DNA of 64,000 nucleotides, taken from assembly GCF_000764305.2 (NCBI RefSeq), contig NW_025947367.1, positions 335,864 through 399,863 of the forward strand, given 5' to 3'. Within the stretch, counting starts at the first letter, position 1, and each line of letters opens with the position of its first letter. Positions 26,739 to 34,160 of this stretch are shown here, in pieces. The notes under the pieces were generated by a model that ran no database searches, was not told where the DNA came from, and was given only the letters and a program-made list of their open reading frames with translations. A program made the position numbers and the translations under genes. This stretch comes from Hyalella azteca. Its lineage: Eukaryota; Arthropoda; Malacostraca; Amphipoda; Hyalellidae.

Positions 26739-29137
26739 TAACAGTGGCATATTATAGACGTTTACAATTAACAGGTTTCTTAATTCATAAACGCTCTCAC
26801 TGACTTGCAGGCTTGCAGCCATAACGTATATACAGCTCTTGCTGTTTGCGCTCGATAGCCGATACCAACTCTGAACAACTAATACATCAAGTGCTCTTAA
26901 TCAACTCGTATATAGGCAACTTTTGCATTCGAGTATATCGGCAAGATCTAATGGAACTTTTTTCAGAATCAAGAGTACATCCTTTACTGGCTGCAACGTT
27001 GTGAGGCCTCCTCAAGATATCCTTTGCTCACTGGAGAGTGACGCGTCTCTACCAGCGACCTCGGAAACGTTCATGCGGGGCACAAAGCTTATGCAGCCTT
27101 CCCAAGATCTCCCTTGCCTTGCTCATTGGTGACTGTGAGTGATGAGTCTCTACTGGTGTCAGTAGCAACCTTGTAACTTCTACCGAGCACAATGTGCACT
27201 CTTCTTTCAGTAGATTCCTCTTGCTTATCCGTGAGTGACGCGCACAATTAACAATTTTAGGATTTTCTCTGTGTTGCTGGACGTAAGTCACGTAAAACGT
27301 TCATGCCAAGGCCGATTTCTGACGACCTGCAAACCTGTTTCTAGTTGCCACTTGTCTGGAACATTATTTTTTTCAAGGCGGAACCCTTTTTTTTAAGTGA
27401 ACCTCTAATCTTAGATTTCCACTCTGAATACAAGTATACTTAAAGGATTCCCAATACATTCACAGACATATTTAAAAGTCTCAAACCATAATATTTTTCC
27501 TATAAAAACAGTTAGGTATTCACTATTTGGTAGAGCAAGGTCAACTGTCAAATTTGACACATTTTTCGATGATCTCACCAGGTGGCATGCATTGTCTCTC
27601 TTTGGATCTCAATATTTTCCCACTAGATGGCCAAGACCTAGTGTTTTGGCAGTATTTTGACGGGCAAATGTATGACGTCAGTCTCACGTCACCATTTCAA
27701 CCATCAACAAACGCATGGGAACTAAAACAAAGCTTAATATAAAGGAAAAGCTGGAGAGGTGCCATGGTCAGGAAGATGTGCCAGGTGCACGGGAATTTAT
27801 TTTGTCATTTTAACGACCTGCGCGGTGCGCCATACTACGTTGGTAAAAAAATGCGCCGTGCGCCGTACTTTAGAAAGCTTAAATAGTTCTACTATTTTAG
27901 TTGACAATATACGCGAGTATATTGACTTACGCGAGTATATTGACTACGCGAGTCAAACTGACAATAATAAAATGTAAGACATGTCCGGGTTACTTCTGAC
28001 CCTTCCGGTTGTCCGCCTTGTCGGATACAGAACGTACGGTAATCGTAAACTGCGTCTGTTATACATATGAAATGTAAACAGACGGTGTTCAGTGTTGCCA
28101 TATGACTTTGGAGAAAATTTCGGTATTATTGCAGATTAACTACATCCAAAAAAAAGGGTGTTTTTTTTTTAATTATATGTTTTTTGGGGTGTAGATTACG
28201 AATCTGAAATCCATTTTTTTCGTCTTCTTTACCCGTTGCAGTGCAACGGGTTAGGCATTTTTAGCGCGATTTTTGGGTCGGAAAAAAATCGGTTTTCCGA
28301 TGCCGACCGCCAAAAAAGGATTTCAGATTCGTAATCTCATAGTGACAAACCAGAGATTTTTTAGAATCAGTTCATTTTCAATTTCCTTATTTACTCAAGA
28401 TTTACACCTATTTCTTATGTATTATAATGCTGGTATCCATGATACTTTGCTTGTCTACTTATAAGACTCAAAAATGAACTTGAGGTAGAATCTAAAAAAC
28501 TCTCTGCTTTGCCACTATGCGTAATCTACACCCCAAAAAACATATAATTCAAAAAAAAACACCCTTTTTTTTGGATGTAGTTAATCTGCAATAATACCAA
28601 AATTTCTTCTAAAATAAAGATGGCCACGATTGCGCAAACACGTGCGCAAAGATAATCAATTTTCATTACATTGCGCCAACTGTGCACAGCAAATCAGCAA
28701 TAGCTTAAAAAAAGTGAAAATGCGCAGGAAAATTCACCGAAAACATACATCATCCTGAGTGTGGGAGAGGTGACGGAATTACCTATGATGTTGGAATATA
28801 CTGCGTTTACCCTATATGCAATTCTGGAGCTACCGCTTATTAATGTACTCTTGTATATAAACATAAACCACAGTTTCCTTATAAAAAAAATTTGGAAAAA
28901 TAATTTTCAACTTACTTGGTCATCAACAGTGGATTTAGCAGTGCCATTCTTTGCTTTAGAACTGCCAGAGGTCTTCGATGGCTTTTTTGGTGGTTTCTTG
29001 TCTCTAGTTGATTCAGAATTGGCATAAAATTTGTAATAAATGCCTGCACATAGGAAGGCAGCTCCTCCGAAAGCTAATGCCAATTTCCATTTAGATGTAC
29101 CAGAATCCTCCGCCACGATATATTTAGAAGCAGACAT
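6119..29137 (-). CDS. TOMM70: Mitochondrial import receptor subunit Tom70 (10 exons)
   Basis: Tom70 is an outer-membrane receptor that takes presequence-less preproteins, such as carriers, from Hsp70/Hsp90 and passes them to the TOM pore. Coding exons in order are 29137-28916, 15161-14988, 12763-12556, 12398-12233, 9950-9743, 9474-9340, 9107-8995, 8477-8366, 7250-7030 and 6281-6119. Every junction is GT..AG, all phases match, and they total 573 residues; mammalian proteins have about 608. Residues 17-38 form the N-terminal membrane anchor, followed by a Lys/Ser/Pro-rich linker. The TPR array starts near residue 82. The chaperone-binding clamp helices include TFYQNKAAA (120-128) and KALTRRARA (154-162). 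Later TPRs show DVYHQRGQ (364-371) and RFPKCTELY. The C-terminal TPRs end with DAAVAQIKVVQRLG. The start is the only ATG before the anchor. Intron 1 is 13.8 kb of nested transposons and also holds a stray copy of exon 3. Confidence 0.96.
7690..7848. repeat. Long imperfect hairpin in Tom70 intron 8
   Basis: Arms of about 65 bp, 7690-7756 and 7780-7848, are inverse copies. The left arm has TTTCTTACGGAC and ACATTTACTCTTACATAAC. The right arm has GTTATGTAAGAGTAAATGT and GTCCGTTAAGAAA. A loop of about 20 bp separates them. The structure resembles a small fold-back transposon. Flanking T/A-rich sequence runs to about 8090, and no coding signal is seen. Confidence 0.75.
9975..11282. other. Tom70 intron 4, unremarkable part
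   Basis: AT-rich intron sequence between exon 5 and the hAT-like element. I see no repeat family, RNA gene or coding exon here. From 11948 to 12232 it continues into exon 4 with nothing notable. Confidence 0.4.
11283..11941. mobile_element. Non-autonomous hAT-like element (659 bp) in Tom70 intron 4
   Basis: The left end is CAGGGTTCGTACCGG and the right end, read on the other strand, is CAGGGTTCATAGGTAGCGG. Both ends are followed by the CATGGAAA / GTCATGGAATTT subterminal motifs typical of a widespread animal hAT-like repeat. The direct repeat TAGAAT lies on both sides (11277-11282 and 11942-11947). hAT elements usually duplicate 8 bp, so two positions may have decayed. The inside has no transposase; the open frame at 11439-11633 is not recognisable. 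Confidence 0.7.
13514..14755 (-). mobile_element. Decayed Tc1-family DNA transposon in Tom70 intron 2
   Basis: Terminal inverted repeats of about 35 bp are seen. The left end starts CATGGGTTAGACAATATAAG (13514). The right end, read inversely from 14755, starts CAGGGGTTGGACAAAATAAG. TA follows the right end (14756-14757), while the left flank is CA, a decayed TA. The total of 1242 bp fits a Tc1 element carrying one broken transposase gene on -, the same strand as the host gene. Confidence 0.88.
13565..14574 (-). pseudogene. Broken Tc1 transposase
   Basis: The Tc1 transposase catalyses cut-and-paste movement with a DDE/D catalytic triad. On - the frame opens at 14574 with MANLSDFQRGQIVG, a typical Tc1 helix-turn-helix start, and soon hits a stop. 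Fragments in several frames follow. One at 14382-14098 includes RRAAIRKLLVSN. One at 14028-13768 includes MIWGAISW, HGRININSHDYL and IFQDDNAS, where the second catalytic Asp is expected. The end has DTIIDAKGGPKPY before a stop at 13567-13565. Several frameshifts and stops make it non-functional. Confidence 0.85.
15558..15868. mobile_element. TA-flanked inverted-repeat element E2 (311 bp) in Tom70 intron 1
   Basis: The left end CTGTCAAATGGGCTATTAAG follows TA (15556-15557). The right end, read inversely, is CTAATGTCAAATGGGGTAA and is followed by TA (15869-15870). Both ends continue into AAGGGAC / AAAGGAC. A central palindrome, AATTACCCC...GGGGTAATT, sits near 15744-15769. The inside is homologous to E3 (17111) and to the right part of E5 (36134-37460), for example ACTTCTTACCATG and CATTTCATAAA. 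No coding capacity is seen. Confidence 0.72.
16225..16517 (-). pseudogene. Out-of-order duplicate of Tom70 exon 3 in intron 1
   Basis: The interval 16292-16517 repeats Tom70 exon 3 (12556-12763) with very few changes and one 18-bp insertion near its 5' edge, so the frame stays open. The copy also carries the intron-side flank 16225-16291, matching 12490-12555. Homology stops exactly at the acceptor boundary: the acceptor AG is replaced by AT, and the donor GT is GC. It lies upstream of exon 2, so including it would scramble the TPR order. The peptide keeps KALTRRARA and LVLVDRILKEIG. I read it as a recent segmental copy that is not spliced in, but the intact frame is notable. Confidence 0.88.
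16941..17074. repeat. 30-bp tandem repeat, about 4.5 copies
   Basis: The unit is GCTRWGATTGGTTGATGGGG plus ATGCTTTCAA. Starts are at 16941, 16971, 17001, 17031 and a partial copy at 17061. More diverged copies precede it from about 16850 (CAGCTGTGATTGGTTAATGG). It contains ATTGG boxes on +, which could resemble CCAAT-type sites on -, but there is no evidence for a function. Confidence 0.85.
17111..17620. mobile_element. TA-flanked element E3, left end intact, right end not found
   Basis: It begins CTGTCAACTGGGGCTACTCG after TA (17109-17110). An internal palindrome pairs GTGTCCCGAGTAGCC (from about 17287) with GGCTACTCGGGACAC (ending about 17327). The sequence 17450-17620 matches the inverse of 36960-37100 in E5, including CTGCAAGCTTCATATCAGCAG. 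The right terminus is lost or unrecognisable, so the end is approximate. Confidence 0.6.
17621..19268. other. Tom70 intron 1, mixed repeat debris
   Basis: Degenerate GGTTGTAC / GGTTGTCCAGTT low-complexity sequence lies at 18030-18180. At 18650-18780 is a copy of a dispersed repeat (AACTAAAATTTTTGTA, TAGAATTCCATCC) that also lies just before the phosphatase start codon (35690-35800). The open frame at 17540-17875 has no recognisable product. Confidence 0.45.
19423..22950. repeat. Two ~1.5 kb direct repeats, offset about 2.1 kb, inside A1
   Basis: 19423-20840 and 21545-22965 run parallel with few differences. Shared landmarks are GGAAAGCAGGACC, TCCATCATCATCACTGATGA, CAACGTCACAGCCACTGGAA, ATGGAAATCGCAAAGAATAA and CCGATTTCTGACGGCCTGC. 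Each contains short degenerate repeats built on TCCAATCAACGC. A unique spacer of about 0.7 kb (20850-21540) lies between them. Part of that spacer (21010-21480) is inverted at 24240-24690 in A2. Confidence 0.82.
23058..24027. mobile_element. Fold-back element E4 (970 bp) with TA target duplication
   Basis: It begins CCGTAAACTGGGGTAACTT after TA and ends AAGTTACCCCAGTTTACAG before TA. The subterminal block TTTGACC is repeated several times inside, in both directions. The middle is a second, nested palindrome: 23318-23510 pairs with 23570-23755, including GTAGAACTCTTCTAGTTAC and its inverse, and GGGGGTGCCGCCCCC against GGGGGCAGCGCCCCC. The unpaired centre is only about 60 bp. No protein-coding capacity was recognised. 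Confidence 0.8.
24696..25953. mobile_element. 1258-bp element with 8-bp target-site duplication (hAT-like)
   Basis: CTATACAA lies at 24688-24695 and again at 25954-25961. The related, uninterrupted sequence in element B (near 27500, CCTATAAAAACAG) shows the empty site. Terminal inverted repeats are CCGGACTGGAATAATGGGC and, from the right end, CCAGACAGGAATAATGGGC. Both subterminal zones carry repeated CACCCG-type motifs, such as ATTTCACCCG. An 8-bp duplication is the hallmark of the hAT superfamily (also of P elements). No transposase is seen. Confidence 0.78.
25585..25675 (-). other. Possible tRNA-like / SINE fragment inside the 1258-bp element
   Basis: Read on -, the sequence contains GGTTCGATCCCAGC, a good match to a Pol III B box, preceded by AGTGCTGCA. 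An A box is not clear. It could be a decayed tRNA-derived SINE or chance similarity. Confidence 0.3.
26709..26731. repeat. (AT)n microsatellite
   Basis: A pure TA dinucleotide run inside element B. Confidence 0.9.
28122..28598. mobile_element. 477-bp inverted-repeat element with 8-bp target-site duplication
   Basis: AAAATTTC lies at 28114-28121 and 28599-28606. The element begins GGTATTATTGCAGATTAACT and ends with the inverse. Arms are about 80 bp, continuing through ACATCCAAAAAAAAGGGTG and GGGGTGTAGATTACG. The interior (28340-28510) matches the dispersed repeat in ATP5MG intron 1. It is non-coding; an 8-bp duplication suggests a hAT- or P-type transposase acting in trans. Confidence 0.8.
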
Positions 29138-29139
29138 CT

Positions 29140-29340
29140 TCGTGAAGTTTCTTACTTATTAATGTATTCAGAAAAAAAGGCGTTAAAAATGTATCCGTCA
29201 CACAACAGGTCCAATATGGCCAGTAACAACACTTAAGTCTATAATCAATCGTTAACAAACTTACAACCGGTCACACGAAAGCACTAAGTCGGCAAGTCGA
29301 AAACAATCCTGGATGTGTGCTTGCAGAATCATAAAACCGT
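29140..29340 (-). promoter_or_regulatory. 5' flank / 5' UTR region of TOMM70
   Basis: Single-copy sequence directly upstream of the Tom70 start codon; the ATG is preceded on - by TTCACGAAG. No TATA box was seen at a fixed distance. The promoter is inferred from position only. Confidence 0.35.
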
Positions 29341-29484
29341 GAATGTCATCAGTAGAGCTGCAGCAAGTGACTTTACTTTAAAGCCAAAGTCTTTTATATG
29401 CCAAATGTCAGTTATATGGAAATTTTACGGTTGAATTTATTGATCAGGTGATTGATGATTGGATATAATAATTCACTGACAATG

Positions 29485-29960
29485 ATAATTCCAGGCTTGA
29501 AGGGCAAGTCATATGAAGAAAGATTAAAGATTACGAAGCTTCCAAGCCTCTGTTATCGACGTCTGCGTGGGGACCTCATTGAAGTATTCGAGTATACTCA
29601 TGGTTTATACAAGGTCCCAGAAGAATTACTAGCATTTGAAACAAGAACCAATACCAGGGGCCACGACTATAAACTAAAAAACTGTTGCATCTCATCCAAG
29701 CAAAATTTATTTTTGCTTCGAATCACCGACATGTGGTACAGCCTCCTCGTTACTTAGTTAGCGCTCCGAGTATAAACGCGTTAAAATTTATGTTCAGACT
29801 TGAAATGCCTAGCATCATATCGAACCCGGTGAAAGTCTAGTAGTTATTTCAAACTATCGTCAGTCTTGAAAAGATCCAGTCAAAAGGCATGCTTTTTGAT
29901 CTTCTGTGAACAAGTCACGAAAACTAAAAGAATCGGCGACAGGCCATATCAGACCTACTT
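29485..29960 (+). mobile_element. 3' end of a CR1/L2-like LINE
   Basis: The frame from about 29488 reads GLKGKSYEERLKITKLPSLC, then RRLRGDLIEVFEYTHG, and near its end DMWYSLLVT. This is the conserved C-terminal part of the reverse-transcriptase ORF of CR1/L2/Jockey-type LINEs (R..LRGD.IEVYK..HG..., ...D.WN.LP). The coding piece ends at 29757, and a shifted frame continues for about 30 codons. The 3' tail with AAGAATCGGCGACAGGCC lies at about 29930. Everything upstream is missing: a 5'-truncated dead copy. Confidence 0.85.
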
Positions 29961-30820
29961 TTCAGCGGACATCACTATGTTTCTTTATGTATAAAAATAG
30001 AGCTTGTATAGATAGATCATTTTCATATTCTCTCTCGTGCGCTAGCAAGCTACTAAGTTGAGTAGCCTATGCATTTGAGCGCTTAGAGACACAGGTACCG
30101 TAAGCTAGCAGCTGCTACTCCAGCCAGTATAGTCTTCATGGAGGTTGCACCCTAGCATGCGCCTACTTCTACTCTTGCCTCGAATCTACACACAAACAAA
30201 CATTTTCGGACCTAGCATAATCTCATTGGCTGCATCAGGGTGGAGAAGCGGGGCAACTGGAGGACAGAAGCTGGCCATTGGCTGTAGCAATGTGGGGATT
30301 CGGAGTGAGTGTGGAGGTACACGCAAGCTGGGATGCAGCCTCCATGAAGACAATACTGGCTGGAGCAGTGGGTGCGGTCAAACGGCGCTAAAATTAGCAT
30401 TGATAACAGGTTGATTTCGTTGCAGTGACGTTTGATCAGATATATATCAACATCAGATGTCTGGTGGGAAATGATCAAAAGTTCTGTGTATATGCCTATA
30501 CTTAAATTACCAAGCGTTACAGGTATCTGAAGGCAGACTTATTTAGTGCAGATAATCGGAGTTTACGACGGCATCAGCAAGCAGAGAGAAGATGAGCATC
30601 CACAAACGCTACACGGACCTCTTCAGGAAGGCGTGGCTGCCGTGCGAGCCCAGCAGCGCCAACAACATCCATGCCAAGTGATTGGCAAGATATTTAAATA
30701 TTATTTAAGACACTGCAATTAATTAAACGCTTGTCTACCGATGCATTAACGATACTATTCCTATCTAAAGTCATAATCAGATGAAGGAATTGGTTATATT
30801 CAGAGCTGGGCAGCTCTACT
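29961..30820. other. Spacer without recognised gene
   Basis: Open frames at 30145-30414 (+) and 30212-30478 (-) overlap on opposite strands. An inverted pair lies here: GTATAGTCTTCATGGAGGTTGCA near 30127 matches the inverse of TGCAGCCTCCATGAAGACAATAC near 30334, and CCAATGGCC-like words recur. No product was recognised. Confidence 0.35.
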
Positions 30821-30825
30821 TTGAA

Positions 30826-30995
30826 ATGTAGCGGCCGCTACCGCTACCGCTCCCTGCTCTAAATGTAGCGGGCGCTACCGCTACCGCTACATACACTAGA
30901 TTGTAGCGAGCGCTACCGCTACACCCACTAGATTGTAGCGAGCGCTACCGCTACAGTAAAATGTAGCGCCTCTACATTAGCCGCTACAATGGCCA
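30826..30995. repeat. GTAGCGGTAGCG-type short repeat cluster
   Basis: Repeats of TGTAGCGAGCGCTACCGCTA and variants occur about five times. Each is itself near-palindromic (TAGCG / CGCTA). Such clusters often mark subterminal regions of DNA transposons, but no element ends were found here. Confidence 0.7.
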
Positions 30996-31147
30996 AAACT
31001 ATTGGAAATCTCTAAACATTTATTGTTCTGCTATTGGGATTTACTCATAAACATTTAATGATAATGAAACATTTTCAAAATATATCAATGCAACTTTATT
31101 GCAATTAACCTAACCGAACTAGTACGGGTTAGATGCAGTAAATAAAA

Positions 31148-31337
31148 GTTACAATTATTTTAATGTTTTACCTTCCCTACATGGATGTCTACTTTAATCT
31201 ACCAATCACAAAAATTATCCACATATACATATAAAAAATAAGTATTTTATTTGTATATATATATGTGGATTATTTTTGAGATTGGTAGATTAAAGTAGAC
31301 ATCCGTGTAGGGAAGGTGAAACATAAAAATAACTGTG
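31148..31337. repeat. Long hairpin (arms ~85-90 bp)
   Basis: The left arm has TTTTACCTTCCCTACATGGA and TGTCTACTTTAATCTACCA. The right arm has the inverse, TGGTAGATTAAAGTAGACA and TCCGTGTAGGGAAGGTGAAA. The apex is an AT-rich loop near 31240 with ATATATATGTGGAT pairing. It looks like a small fold-back transposon. Confidence 0.8.
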
Positions 31338-31649
31338 AGCAAACTGAAACATGAAAAAATACCTGTAAGTGGTATCACAACGGGTTTAACTCTTCTGCTT
31401 TGATCTGACTCCAAAATATCATGTTATAATAATTAGTCAGTCGTCGAGGATACAATACTGATTTACACTAATTATTTCTTTATTCCATTCGAAATTTTCA
31501 AGCTCCCTAAGGTTGACCATCGAATTTAATTTGTCACTTGCAACGTTAAAATTTTACCATCGTGAAAATCGAGTCCGACTGGAAATAAGAGCTACGGGCG
31601 GCGACACTCGAAAATTTTAGAACTAACAAATAAATAATGGGCTATCAAA

Positions 31650-33103
31650 TATCTAACATAATTTCGACTCTACAAACTCCAAAATATAAACATATGAAAT
31701 CTCACAATATTGATAATAGCATAGAATAGAAAAGAAATGTCGGCACTGAAAAAATAGGCCTATGGCCTGTTGCCGATTCTTGAATTTTTCGTGACTTAAT
31801 TCACAAGGGATCCGGCCTTTGGAACCCGATCTTTCTATAGCTGACGATTGATTGAGATAGCTGATGGACTTATTGCCTGGTCCGTAATCAGTCAAATGAT
31901 CTATCAATCGATCCCTCACAACAGATTCCATTACCTTGCAAACGACACTTGTCAAACTGACAGGGCGATAGTTGCCCGGACAGCTTTTGTCGCCTTTTTT
32001 GAATAACGGTGTCACTTAAGCTTCTTTCCAGTCAGCCGGCAAGATCCATTCGTTCAAAGTTTTTCGAAAAAATGACGTCAAAGGGCCGGCTAGGACAGTT
32101 GCTAACTCTTTGAGTAATCTGGGGTAGAAGCCGTCTGGTCCACATAAGGCGCTTGGTCCACATTTAGAGCGATAAGGCGCTTGAGAACCTCTTCTTCTTG
32201 TATTTCAAAACTTGTTAATTTAGAGCCGACTGGGCACTCCTCAATAGCTGGAATACTGTTCAAGTCCTCTTCAGTGAATACGCTACTGAAAAACTGATTA
32301 AGAACGTTAGCCTTGCCCTCATCAGAGGATATCTTTCGTTGATCTACTTTCAAATCAGAAATACCGTCCTTCATCTTGCACTTCGAGCTAGCGTTCAAAA
32401 AGAAGGCTTTCGGGTTCTTTTTTGCTTTTTTAGCAATATTTTTTCGATAGTTTTACTGCGGTGCGACAGCTTTCTTTAGCTTGATTTCGAGCTCTTGCGT
32501 ATAGGTTATAGTCAGCATCGCTACGAGTATGTAAATAACGCTGGTAGGCTTCCTTCTTTGTTTTAAGCTTAGCTAGAACTGTACTGTTCATCCACTGAGT
32601 CTTTTTGGCTCCACCAAGCTTAATTTTAGGTATACACGCATCAACTGCAGACATAACCGTGTCCTTGAGAAATGACCATGACTCAGCCACATTCATATCC
32701 TTAATACTGTTCGAAATATTCACTGCATTCACTGCCTCACGGAGTTTATCATAGTCGCCTTCGCAAAATTCAAACGCTCACGCTTTCGTGGTGTCTTCTC
32801 TGTACAACACTTTAGACTGAAAAGCAATGATTGGTGATGGCTTTTGCCCAATGGAGCCTCGTGACGAAGCTCATCTAACATTGATTCATCATTAGTAAAC
32901 ACCAGGTCTAGAATATTGGGAGTCTGTTTTCTTCTATAATGGGTTGGCTTAGTAACGTGCTGGGCTAGGAAGGAGTCTCTCAATGACTCCATGAACAAGG
33001 ATGCTGGGTTATTCTCATCCCATGGAGAGGATCCATCTGTCCAGTCTAGCTCTGGATGATTAAAATCACCAACGATCAACGTGTGTGACATACTGTCACA
33101 CAC
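31650..33103 (-). mobile_element. Internally deleted CR1/L2-like LINE (endonuclease to start of reverse transcriptase)
   Basis: On - from 33103 the frame reads LIVGDFNHPELDW, the late motif of an APE-type endonuclease, then TPNILDLVFTND and PLGKSHHQSLLF. From 32732 a linker with KKTQWMNSTVLAKLKTKKEA follows. From 32398 comes NVLNQFFSSVFTEED. From 32015 comes TPLFKKGDKSCPGNYRPVSL, then TSVVCKVMESVVRDRLIDHL, the first reverse-transcriptase motif. The rest of the enzyme, including the catalytic YADD-type box, is missing. The sequence passes directly into the 3' tail with AAGAATCGGCAACAGGCC at about 31790-31755. Frames are broken at several points, so it is dead. Confidence 0.9.
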
Positions 33104-33404
33104 GTATAATGGCCGTCTCAGCGTATATAATAATGGCCGTCTCAGCGTTCATTTGTATATGCATTTTGTTAATTCAAACATTTCAATTTGAAATTCGTTT
33201 CAATTATCCTTTGGTTCGCTGTTGTCCGCTGTCATGTTCGAATTTCACATATACCACACATGGTACTTTTTCATTATTTCATTCATGCTTATCTCTGAAA
33301 CTCGAAAACATAGGTCGGGGTCCGGGTTTTAGTTACTTTGGCTCCAGGGCTGATTTGATTTTGATTGTTAATTTGGAGTTCTGTTCTGACCGCTGAAGCG
33401 GAAG

Positions 33405-33565
33405 GTGCAATAATAATAGCGGTTTCAGCGTTTATTAGGCCGTAGGCCTGTCGCCGATTCTTAACATCGCAGAATATTCACAGCATTTTGAGGTCTCGAA
33501 CTCGCAACGCACTGCTACAATTCTGCTGTGCTTAACCGCCCGGCCTCCTTGCCGATTCTGACCAG
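33405..33565 (-). mobile_element. tRNA-derived SINE with LINE-type 3' tail
   Basis: On - the head (33565-33484) resembles a Ser/Leu-type tRNA: A box GGCCGGGCGGTTAAGC and B box GAGTTCGAGACC, about 35 bp apart. The tail that follows, TTAAGAATCGGCGACAGGCC then GGCCTAATAAACGC, is the same motif as the 3' ends of the LINE pieces at 29930 (+) and 31790-31755 (-). It is followed by an (ATT)n-like run. This is the usual design of a SINE mobilised by a partner LINE. Further tail-like words (GGCCGTCTCAGCG) occur at 33107-33145. Confidence 0.65.
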
Positions 33566-33898
33566 AAACTGTATAGAAGATAACATGATACCAAAATTGT
33601 CACGCGTCTGTCAAGTGAGGAGCTCGGTCCGTTGAAAATGAAATGTAAATGAAAGAAAAAAGTAAATGAAAGAGACATGAGTGAGAAGTGATTAAAAGAA
33701 ATTTGTGTGATTTTGGACTTTGGTGGACGTGGTTGGTCATGAATAGCTAACTGACTAAATTGTGTGACTAGTGACTACGGCCATACCTACTCGGCGTCGG
33801 CAACTGCAAGTCTGCAATCTGCATAATTGTCACCTATTCCATGCAGAAACTAACCTTTTTTCACTAGCTTCTTACTGTCTTTTTTCACTATGATGTAG

Positions 33899-33899
33899 N
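33899..33899. other. Ambiguous base N
   Basis: A single undetermined base lies directly before the 20-bp minisatellite, probably an assembly uncertainty caused by the repeat. Confidence 0.95.
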
Positions 33900-33900
33900 G

Positions 33901-34160
33901 TGGGGCTTTCTGCCCTGGAGTGGGACTTTCTGCCCTGGAGTGGGACTCTCTGCCCTTGAGTGGGACTCTCTGCCCTGGAGTGGGACTCTCTGCCCTGGAG
34001 TGGGGCTTTCTGCCCTGGAGTGGGACTTTCTGCCCTGGAGTGGGACTCTCTGCCCTGGAGTGGGACTCTCTGCCCTGGAGTGGGACTCTCTGCCCTGGAG
34101 TGGGACTCTCTGCCCTGGAGTGGGGCCCTCTGCCCTGGCGTGGGATTTTCCACCCCGGTG
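33901..34160. repeat. 20-bp minisatellite, 13 copies
   Basis: The unit is TGGGACTCTCTGCCCTGGAG. Twelve clear copies fill 33901-34140, and a degenerate one follows. Because 20 is not a multiple of 3, all three frames on both strands stay open and give repetitive peptides. I treat these as artefacts and not genes. Confidence 0.93.

Larger units (their letters stand above)
26537..28812 (+). mobile_element. GGGTAAACGCGG-family element B (2276 bp)
   Basis: The left end GGGTAAACGCGGTATATTCC follows TA (26535-26536). The right end GGAATATACTGCGTTTACCC precedes TA (28813-28814). Sequence next to the left end (CACATTAAGGACGCATCGAG) and the right end (GAGAGGTGACGGAATTACC) matches A2. The stretch 27430-27740 also matches A2, including TAGAGCAAGGTCAACTGTC, CCAAGACCTAGTGTTTTGGC and TATGACGTCA. 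It carries a 477-bp insertion near its right end. No transposase is recognised. Confidence 0.72.

Noticed and set aside
31653..33103. Intact, active LINE
   Set aside because: The catalytic part of the reverse transcriptase is deleted and frames are interrupted.
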